This document shows positions 56,091 to 64,000 of a stretch of 64,000 nucleotides of DNA, one piece after another. The DNA comes from Budorcas taxicolor. Lineage: Eukaryota > Chordata > Mammalia > Artiodactyla > Bovidae. The notes beneath the pieces were generated by a model. It was given only the letters and a program-made list of their open reading frames with translations, was not told the origin of the DNA and ran no database searches. Numbering within the stretch: the stretch's first letter is position 1; the number at the start of each line of letters is the position of its first letter. The stretch spans positions 132,635,170-132,699,169 of the forward strand of contig NC_068910.1 in assembly GCF_023091745.1 (NCBI RefSeq). Reading direction: 5' to 3'. Both the position numbers and the translations under genes were made by a program.

Positions 56091-57949
56091 TAGATATTCC
56101 ACTCTGGGTCCATTTCCTGATCTAAGAATTTAGAAAGCACTTAGTGGATGCCTACAAAAAATGATGACAAATTTCACTGACTTGTACTGCCTCCCTCTCA
56201 CCAATCATTGTTTGATTTTTAGGTCTTCTATTGCACATTTATGGCAAGATCACAAATTCCAATGCCTAGAAAGTCTGGGCAGGATACCCATGTACAGAAA
56301 GTGGGTGAGGACAAGAAATGTCACGAGGCTCTTCCTACCCATCTGTAGCTTTTCCGCTATTAACATGAACGTGGTTAGGGAAACAGCAAAGTCATAACTG
56401 GCAACAGATTCTTGCCCATGTTGGGAGATGACTGGGAGTGGGCGGTGGGGGTAGACTATAAAAACCTGGCAAAGATGAGCTTGGATGTCGGGATCGTGTC
56501 CACCGACCAAGCGTTGCCACGGGCAGTGCTGCCTGACATTTTCTGAGAGAAGCCATTCAGAAATGAATTGTGTGTGTAAGTTTTCCATTTGTAAATCTTA
56601 GCTCAAATTTTTTTGCGAATACTGCTGACCAAATGTAAAAGGTCTGTGTGCCAAGTATGGCCGATGGGCTGACCATTTTTTACCTCTGTCATTATGGTTT
56701 TAAGTCATACGCCCAGGTCTCTGTTATTTGATCCATCTGTTTTACATGGCATCTCACTTTCCACCATGTCAGATGAGGACTGTAGTGCCCTCGTAGTTTT
56801 CTCTTCCTCCCCTTCTCTCCTCAACCTTACCATTCACCATTCCTTTACTTACGGCTTGCCAAAGCTTACAGAGTTTACTTTCTGTTCTGTACTATAACTA
56901 ACACTTTTGAATTTTGTCCAAAGGTTGACTTTTCAAAAAGAACAATTTCTTGATGGCAATATTACATTGGACAAATATTTTCTTCAAACATCTGGTGGCC
57001 ATGAATTAACTCTTCACAATGTATGACTGATGAACTAGTTTCCAAGCGTAGGCTTTCCATCCCCTGGGTGTAGTCTTATCTCCCTCAGTGAGGGGCTTGA
57101 CTGCAAGCTCCATGTCCCTGAGTGGGGCATGTCTACTGGTGGGCTTCACTTGGAGTGTCTGGCATCTGGACAGCAACTGGACGTCCAACACATTTTACCT
57201 GGTGGCAAAGCACAGAGACTTTTTGATACTGATTAATATCCATACCACAAGCTTTGGTTTTCTCCATAGAGATATTAAACAACATCCCTTAGTCACCCTG
57301 ACATCTGCCCTACAGTTCACTTGTAGTTTCCAAATCCTTTCATTTCAAATATGTGGCTCTCATACGTTATGGCATGGACACCCCTCACCCACTAATTCCC
57401 CTCTCCCGTTCTCGGTGCAACTCTCAAGTAACTGCTTTTAACCCTTTCTGCTCATTTCAATGGCACATTTGCAGGGAGGAGAAGTTAATAAATCTGTTCA
57501 GTCGGACATTTTCAATCAGAGCAGCCACCAACTGCTGACAACTGTAGTTTCAGCATGACCTGCCCTGCCATTTCCATTCTGCTGCTTTTTCTCTGAATAC
57601 TTCAGGAATTCTGTGACACCAGGCAACCCACATCCAGCCTCCTTCTCATGAGGATACCTGAATCACTTGGAACAGATGGCCACAGAAATTTTGGGAACAT
57701 GTTCAGCTTGTTGGAATACCAAGATTACCATTCTTCAATGAAAGTGGAAGACAAAGATTCATTCATTCATCAAGGGATTATATTTTTCTTTGAATGAACT
57801 TTATGCCCTATGAAAATTCTCAAGAATTTAATGTCTACTTTCTACTATGAATGGAACAGCCATTGTCAATATATCTTCTAGTTGTGGATCTCTGCTTACA
57901 TGGGGACTGAATTAAATGCAAGAGAGGCCGTGATCAGCCCTCCCTGATA
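56091..57949. other. Mostly unique intron
   Basis: 1.9 kb without a supported gene, RNA or repeat. Frames at 56161-56588 and 57088-57538 lack domains. Confidence 0.35.
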
Positions 57950-59470
57950 GAGCTTTCTGTGATGATAGCAATGTTCAATAATCTGTGCTGCCCAACATGG
58001 TAGCTATTATTCACCTGTGGATATTGAGCACTGAAAATGTGGCTAGCAAGGCTGAGGATCTGAATTTTTAATTTAATTTTAATTAATCTTAACCTAAATT
58101 TCCACTGTTTCCCCATCTATTTCCCATGGAGTGATGGGACCAGATGCCATGATCTTCGTTTTCTGAATGTTGAGCTTTAAGCCAACTTTTTCACTCTCCT
58201 CTTTCACTTTAATCAAGAGGCTTTTTAGTTCCTCTTCACTTTCTGTCATAAGGGTGGTATCACCTGCATATCTGAGATTATTGATATTTCTCCCAGCAAT
58301 CTTGATCCCAGCTTGTGTTTCTTCCAGTCCAGTGTTTCTCATGATGTACTCTGCATAGCAGTTAAATAAGCAATATACAGCCTTGACGTACTCCTTTTCC
58401 TATTTGGAACCAGTCTGTTGTTCCATGTCCAGTTCTAACTGTTGCTTTCTGACCTGCATACAGATTTCTCAAGAAGCAGGTCAGGTGGTCTGGTATTCCC
58501 ATCTCTTTCAGAATTTTCCACAGTTTCTTGTGATCCACACAGTCAAAGGCTTTGGCATAGTCAATAAAGCAGAAATAGATGTTTTTCTGGAACTCTCTTG
58601 CTTTTTCCATGATCCAGCAGATGTTGGCAATTTGATCTCTGGTTCCTCTGCCTCTTCTAAAACCAGCTTGAACATCAGGAAGTTCACAGTTCACGTATTG
58701 CTGAAGCCTGGCTTGGAGAATTTTGAGCATTATATTACTAGCATGTGACATGAGTGCAATTGTGCAGTAGTTTGAGCATTCTTTGGCATTGCCTTTCTTT
58801 GGGATTGGAATGAAAACTGATTTTGGGGCTCCAAAATCACTGCAGATGGTGATTGCAGCCATGAAATTAAAAGACGCTTATTTCTTGGAAGAAAATTTAT
58901 GACCAACCTAGATAGCATATTCAAAAGCAGAGACATTACTTTGCCGACTAAGGTCCGTCTAGTCAAGGCTATGGTTTTTCCTGTGGTCACGTATGGATGT
59001 GAGAGTTGGACTGTGAAGAAGGCTGAGTGCCGAAGAATTGATGCTTTTGAACTGTGGTGTTGGAGAAGACTCTTGAGAGCTCCTTGGACTGCAAGGAGAT
59101 CCAACCAGTCCATTCTGAAGGACATCAGCCCTGGGATTTCTTTGGAAAGAATGATGCTAAAGCTGAAACTCCAGTACTTTGGCCACCTCATGCGAAGAGT
59201 TGACTCATTGGAAAAGACTCTGGTGCTGGGAGGGATTGGGGGCAGGAGGAGAAGGGGACGACAGAGGATGAGATGGCTGGATGGTATCACTGACTCGATG
59301 GACATGAGTCTGAGTGAACTCCGGGAGTTGGTGATGGAAAGGGAGGCCTGGCGTACTGCGATTCATAGGGTTGCAAAGAGTCAGACACGACTGAGCGACT
59401 GAACTGAACTGAACCTAAATTTAAGTAGTCACGTGTGGCTATCCTACTGGACAATGCAGTTCTAGACCTC
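57950..59470. repeat. hAT-type element split by BovB
   Basis: 'gctttctgtgatgatagcaatgttcaataatctgtgctgcccaacatggtagc...gagcactgaaaatgtggctag' before the BovB and 'ttaagtagtcacgtgtggctatcctactggacaatgcag' after it reconstitute one short hAT-type transposon with two blocks of the 'tgctgtccaata' motif. Confidence 0.7.
58091..59422. mobile_element. BovB with 5' inversion (twin-primed) and perfect 11-bp TSD
   Basis: 58102-58820 is BovB on the minus strand (RT from SVFIPIPKKG to EIDGETVE in sense). At about 58821 it flips to plus-strand BovB, which starts at GSKITADG and runs open through 58899-59402 (167 codons) to the tail. Both parts are neighbours in the consensus, with about 20-25 bases lost between them. 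Flanks are 'aacctaaattt' at 58091-58101 and 59412-59422. The switch proves a single insertion event with an inverted 5' part, not two copies. A minus-strand frame (58862-58362) crosses the junction by chance. Confidence 0.97.
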
Positions 59471-59629
59471 AAACAACTCATTCACAATGAGGAAGCAAAA
59501 GTCAATAAACAGTAACTGATAAAGCTGGACATTAATTTTAAAAAATGAGTCACAGAAGTATTATAGGAGTTCAGAGGGAAGCAATTGAGGGCTAGAAAGC
59601 TAAGATTTAGCTCAGATTTACCTATGGTG
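59471..59629. other. Short intronic spacer
   Basis: Nothing recognised. Confidence 0.35.
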
Positions 59630-59930
59630 TAGATCTATGTGCTAACGTCTAAAAAGAAATGCCAAGAGATGTTAAGCAAAAAGAGCAAGTTGCAGATCAG
59701 CGCATGTACATGGGTCCATTTGCATATGCAAAATCATATGCGGATTTATGCTTATATTTACATGGAATATTTCTGGAAGGATACCCAAACTGTTAATAGT
59801 GTGTACCTCTGGAAGTAAAGGTCAAGGCACAGAACATTTTTACTTTTGCTGGAATGCTTGTTTTAAAAATAGTTTAACATTTAAATAATTATTTTCTTTA
59901 TAATAAAATTATAAGCACAGAAATGATTAA
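59630..59930 (+). repeat. Old L1-type 3' end
   Basis: 'agagcaagttgcagatcagcgcatgtacatgggtccatttg', 'tctggaaggatacccaaactgttaatagtgtgtacctctgg' and 'tttactttt...ataataaaattataag' follow the order of L1M 3' UTRs. Confidence 0.65.
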
Positions 59931-60329
59931 TGAATAATACATTTTAAAAAGGCCAAGGTAGTCAACTCTTTCCTGTGGTTATTACTCACGAAAGATTTTA
60001 TGTGATTATTGGGAATTTTCTATATCCTATTACCCTGGTTCTTCTGTCCTCTAATAAAATGCTTTAAAGAGAAAATATACTTAAGGAAAGTAACCTGAAG
60101 GAGGTAGGGTTTACATGGACCTTGATGCTGGATAAGATGGTGTGGGAGAAGGAAGGGTATTCTTGATAAAGGCACGACCTGAGGTAAAGAAGGGAGCAGG
60201 GATGCATGGATATGGACAGGAACACTGCAGGGAACAGGATGGGGGATGGGTGGGGACAACAGCCGCTAAGAAACATGGGACCAAATGCCTATGAACTTGA
60301 CTGGCAAGAGGCCTGGAGTCAGACCCTGT

Positions 60330-60420
60330 CACCTTCTCAAGGAAATCGAACGTTTATTGAGCACCCGTCAGGTGGTGGCCACTGCGCTACTCCCGGGCAC
60401 AAAGATGAATAAGAAACAGC
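60330..60420 (+). repeat. Old MIR/L2-like scrap
   Basis: 'gtttattgagcacccgtcaggtggtggccactgcgctac...cacaaagatgaataagaaacag' is common old-repeat wording. Family not assigned. Confidence 0.4.
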
Positions 60421-60514
60421 CACTGAGTTCAAGGAACCAGATGCCACATGTGAAAGGGATGGCAGCATACAGTGAGACGGATACAAGATCTGGACCCGGA
60501 AGTACTGCCTCCTT

Positions 60515-60589
60515 CACTTAAGGACAGAACCTTGGCAACGTCTGTAATTACTCTGAGCCCCGGGGTTCTTCTATAAAAATGGGGATATG
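60515..60589 (+). repeat. MIR fragment
   Basis: 'aaccttggcaacgtctgtaattactctgagccccggggttcttctataaaaatgggg' is a MIR 3' part. An L1 fragment follows directly. Confidence 0.5.
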
Positions 60590-60915
60590 AGAGCATTATG
60601 CTAAGTGAAATAAGTCAGATAAAGACAAATGCTGCATGATATCGCTTATATGTAGAGTCTAAAAAAATATAACAAATTAGCGGATACGAAAAAAGAAGCA
60701 GACTCACAGATATAAGAGAACAAACTGGTAGTGGTTACCAATTGGGAGGGTGGGGAAGGGCACTCTACGGGTGGAGAGTAAGTGGAACAACTATTGGGTG
60801 TAAGATAGGCTACCAGGATGTACTGTACAACGTGGCAAAATAGCCAATATCTTGAAATAACCATAAGCATAGTACACCATTTAAAAATTGTATGAATTAA
60901 AAAAAATTTTTCAAT
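60590..60915 (+). mobile_element. L1 3' end
   Basis: 'agcattatgctaagtgaaataagtcagataaagacaaatgctgcatgatatcgc' and 'gactcacagatataagagaacaaactggtagtggttaccaattggg' are typical L1 3' wording, ending A/T-rich. Possible 8-bp flank repeat 'aatgggga'. Confidence 0.75.
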
Positions 60916-61482
60916 GGGGACAAAGCTACTTTGCCATGAGGACAAAAGGACTAAGATCACATGCCTGACACCAATAAGGCAATGAGAAATGCTGGCTCCC
61001 TTCCGGTGCACTCTGCCGCCATTCCTAATCAATAGGGAAGATAAAATGCCTTCCCTGTTTACCCTTTCTTACAAAGGTGATAGCAGAACAAAGTACCCAT
61101 GTTGCATCTGTGTGGGTGAGCAGGGCTGGGCAAGCGATGCTAGAGGGAGGAAGGAGGAAAGGGCTCAGGGCTGGAGAGCCAGGAGTTAACCGGAAGGGCC
61201 TGTGGGCAGAGCTGAGGAACCTCATCACAGGCTTGAGGACGTTAAGCAGGGAGGTGACCGTCAGACCTGTAAGGCTGTAAGGATGAAGTGGGAGGACTGA
61301 AGTCAGGAAGCAAGAAATCAGTTTCCAAACCACTGCAAACCTCATCTTAATCGCCTCTAAATTCCTATAGTACAAACTATTTAATTGTACTATTTCACAC
61401 ATTTAATTATACTGTCATATCCTACTGTTTTATACGCACATGTTTTTCTTAAGAACCTGTGGTTAAAACTTACTAATACTTC
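60916..61482. other. Intron with a faint old repeat
   Basis: 61080-61270 resembles the same unassigned old repeat as near 21.4 kb ('ggcttgaggacgttaagcagggaggtgacc'). No gene was seen. Confidence 0.35.
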
Positions 61483-61627
61483 TGAGCACAGGGAATTCCC
61501 TGACAGTCCAGTGGTTGGAACTGGGTGCTTTTACTGCCTTGGCCTGGGTTTAATTGCTGGTTGGGGAACTAAAATTCTGCAAGCTGAGCCCCGCCCCGCT
61601 TCCCCCAAAAAAGATTTTTGAGGACAG
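61483..61627 (+). mobile_element. CHR-type tRNA SINE, short
   Basis: 'gggaattccctgacagtccagtggttggaactgggtgc...cctgggtttaattgctggttggggaact'. Flanks 'tgagcacag' (61483-61491) and 'tgaggacag' (61619-61627) match at 8 of 9. Confidence 0.85.
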
Positions 61628-64000
61628 AAAGCACACTAGATGCTTCCTTCAAATTTCTCTAAGTGGTTGAGCGCTTCTGAGTTAGAAGTGAACTGGGAAG
61701 AAGTTAACGGGGGAAGGATACCACGGTTGGTTAAAGTGGAAACTGAGGAGTTATTCACGTTTTCATGGATCAAGTCTGCTCTGGTCCCTGCCCCCACCCT
61801 CCATGATGAGGCCAGGCCAGCCTTTTATTGTGAAGCCCCTTCAGTGAACACTGAGCCCCTCAGCCTGGCCTGAAGCCTCATTTGGGCTGTACTTCAAGAG
61901 GCACTCAGATATCAGCTCATTTGATTCACAGCACAGCCAGGGCCTATCAGCATGTTTGCTTTGTCTGATAAGAATGAATTCCAGGGCGAAAGGGGAGAAA
62001 TCTCCAGTAACTCCAGCATTTTCTCCTACCATCTCAGTCCTTTCGCACTTGGCTCTGTGTCGGGTAGGCAGTCCGCTGGCACTTGGGCTGCCCTCATGGG
62101 CAGCAGAGCAGGAGGAGGCATTTCAGTGAGCATCTGGCATGTGCGGGCGCCCGGCTACCTGTCCACGGAGGCCCCCCGGACCCTGGGCCCAGGAACACTC
62201 CGCAGGCAGCGGCACACCACACCCTACTTGCATCTGCACTGCCGGGCCCGCCTATGCCCATGGGTGGACAACAGACCCCCACATCTGAGTTTCATCTACC
62301 TTTTTAGTCCCCTAAGCAAACCGCTCTCCTTGACCATCATCCCACTCAGTCCCAGCAAAGTCTTCTCATGGAAAGAGGCCCATGATGACGTTAGAAGTGG
62401 GCTCAGGGCCCTTCAGCAGAGAATTTCAGAGTTCTGGGTGCTCAGAACGTGAGTGTTGGCGTGGTTCCACTGGGTACATCCCTTGGGCAGACAGGACGCC
62501 CTGCTCTTATGTGATGGTGTGTTCAGATGACAAAACAGGTTTCTACAATGTGGGTTCAGGTTGTCTAAATGTGGTATTGATGAGCTATGGATCCAAAGTT
62601 GAATGAATTCTGGGAAAATATAATCTTTTTAAGCTGGCAGAGCCAAAAAAGAAAGAGGAGGGGGTAGGTAGCCTTGGCCTAAGCAGTAGACCCTGATTAA
62701 ATAGTTTTCTATAATGACATTAAATCATCACTTAACACCATATGGTTGACTTCCTCTTAAGAGGCCTTAGACCCTGTTGGTTCAAGCCAGATGGCCACAG
62801 CCAGGGAGGAGCAAATCCCTCTGGGATGCTTTATCTGCAGGGCACATTCAACTCAAGTACTCCCCTCACTGTTGGTAGATTTGGTAAGGGTCTGAAAGGG
62901 TTTTTTAGTTCTTTTCTGTGCTGTGTCTTCTCCCCTATTTATTCCCATTATTTAAAGAGATAGTATCTCCACATGCATCTCATTAGGTGTTTATCAGTTA
63001 GGAACACTTTCTGTAAAATTTCCTGTGTGAATGACCACAGTCAAAGATCCTATCTGGGAAACTCTCTAAGCCTTCGGACTTTTGGGTCTTAGCTGCTGGT
63101 CTTTATGCTCCCTCCACTGCTGTGCCCTCCACACCCATGCACATTGCCCATGCCCACACTGACCAACCCTTTGTATTCTGGTTTGTTCCCTCATAGTTTC
63201 GATATGACTGCCTGAGCTCCAGGCATCAAATCAGCAGTTAAGATAGGAAGCAAGGGTGAGGTGGAATATGAGATAACCAGTGATTTGTTTTAATCAGAAA
63301 AGCGAGAGTTTCCCCAAAAATACACAAGCAGACTTCAGCCAAATGTGTCACTAAGCCACTCTTCGCTGCAAAGGCAAATGGTGCCATGGCTCCTAGAACA
63401 GAAAGGAAAGGGCAAAGGGGGCTGGCTGTGGGCCACAAAGTGGAAAAAGCCTAAAGGATATGAGGAGGTGACCCCATTTGGCGCTCGGTCTTTTAAAACA
63501 GAAAATTCCCGCTCGCGTCACTCAGCCTCTGCCCTTCCCTTCTCTGAGGCTGCCAGATCAGGTGCATCCACTGTGCAACTGCATTTTGGCATCCAAACAA
63601 CCACTTCCTCATTCTGGAGTCATCTGACATGGCTCTACCTTGATGCAAGGCATTCCTTTGTGTCCTTTGCTACACTGATAATACACACTCACAACATGCT
63701 AGTTTATAAAGCACTTTCTAAGAAAGATCTTCCCTCTGTGGTTTTCTCTGGAAGTTCTCAGATGGAGCCCAGACACTCCACCGAACATCTCTCTGGAATC
63801 TTCTTCCTTCTGTGTCCACTATGCACCAGCACACTGTCATGGTGTTGTTCTGGGTTAATTCCAGGGAGTTGATGAGTGGTAACGGAGCTCCCCAGGCTGA
63901 CTTCTAAGAAACACGTTCACTTTGACCTACAGCCCACATGTAACATACAAAGTTAACTATTTCCTCAATACAAGCAAAATAAAATGTTCACCTAGAGAAT
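61628..64000. other. Mostly unique intron to the window end
   Basis: GC-rich and CpG-bearing at about 62050-62280, where overlapping frames on both strands (61952-62452 plus, 62094-62282 minus) occur without any recognised domain. 63345-63872 has a 175-codon plus frame that also shows no domain. No repeat was assigned. A regulatory element in the CpG-bearing patch is possible but unsupported. Confidence 0.35.

Larger units (their letters stand above)
22177..64000 (-). other. MYLK: MYLK intron upstream of the Ig exon (partial, runs out of window)
   Basis: This is inferred: the exon carrying the MYLK start codon should lie at higher coordinates, and it was not found up to 64000. The intron is therefore at least 41.8 kb. 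It holds the repeats listed separately. Alternative promoters or non-coding transcripts cannot be excluded by eye. Confidence 0.7.

Noticed and set aside
58362..58862. 166-codon minus-strand frame starting MAAITICSDFG
   Set aside because: It crosses the inversion junction; the first residues come from the opposite-strand BovB part, so the 'start' is an artefact.
63345..63872. 175-codon plus-strand frame near the window end
   Set aside because: No domain, no promoter or splice evidence; composition looks non-coding.
1..64000. CRISPR arrays, phage, bacterial operons or a novel defence system
   Set aside because: No regularly spaced repeats with unique spacers and no prokaryotic genes; all periodic signals are microsatellites or LINE/SINE tails.

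Overview
This is a piece of ruminant nuclear genome, most likely from a bovid. The evidence is the repeat content: about eleven BovB (RTE-clade) LINE copies, six or more Bov-tA SINEs, three Bov-A2 dimers with CTG/AGC tails, and CHR-type tRNA-Glu SINEs with the 'gggaattccctggtggtccagtgg' type of head. These lie among older mammalian repeats (MIR, L2, old L1, MaLR LTRs, hAT-Charlie and Tigger DNA transposons). There is no bacterial operon, CRISPR array or phage.

Only one protein-coding exon can be supported. It lies on the minus strand at 21940-22147 (208 bp), with a clean acceptor and a gtgagt donor. It encodes 69 codons of an I-set immunoglobulin domain that I recognise as the first Ig domain region of MYLK (smooth-muscle/non-muscle myosin light chain kinase, long form). 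The window is therefore read as two large MYLK introns around this exon. Upstream exons would lie at higher coordinates and downstream exons at lower coordinates; I found no other MYLK exon here.

Layout: 1-21939 is the intron 3' of the exon. It holds BovB copies at 1247-3473, 5191-5546, 12692-13987 and a nearly complete 3.2 kb copy at 15554-18774 (minus). It also holds L1 and L2 debris, two Tigger-type elements, hAT-type elements, an RPL21 processed pseudogene (7510-8059) and an inverted second copy of that pseudogene's 3' end and 3' flank (10115-10281). The range 22148-64000 is the intron 5' of the exon. It holds further BovB copies (31359-31883, 32495-34712, 36436-36832, 46910-47361, 49281-51114, 51320-51640, 58102-59411), two clusters of SINEs (39.9-46.6 kb and 53.9-55.7 kb), and stretches of unique, sometimes GC-rich intron (27-31 kb, 37-39.8 kb, 52.3-53.4 kb, 61.6-64 kb).

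The most informative structures are retrotransposition scars. Two BovB copies carry 5' inversions of the twin-priming type; one has a perfect 11-bp target-site duplication. Several insertions are nested and can be ordered in time. Oppositely oriented BovB copies could form long RNA hairpins in the MYLK pre-mRNA. I see no convincing new multi-gene system. The long open frames in the window are mostly decayed BovB reverse transcriptase or chance frames in GC-rich intron.
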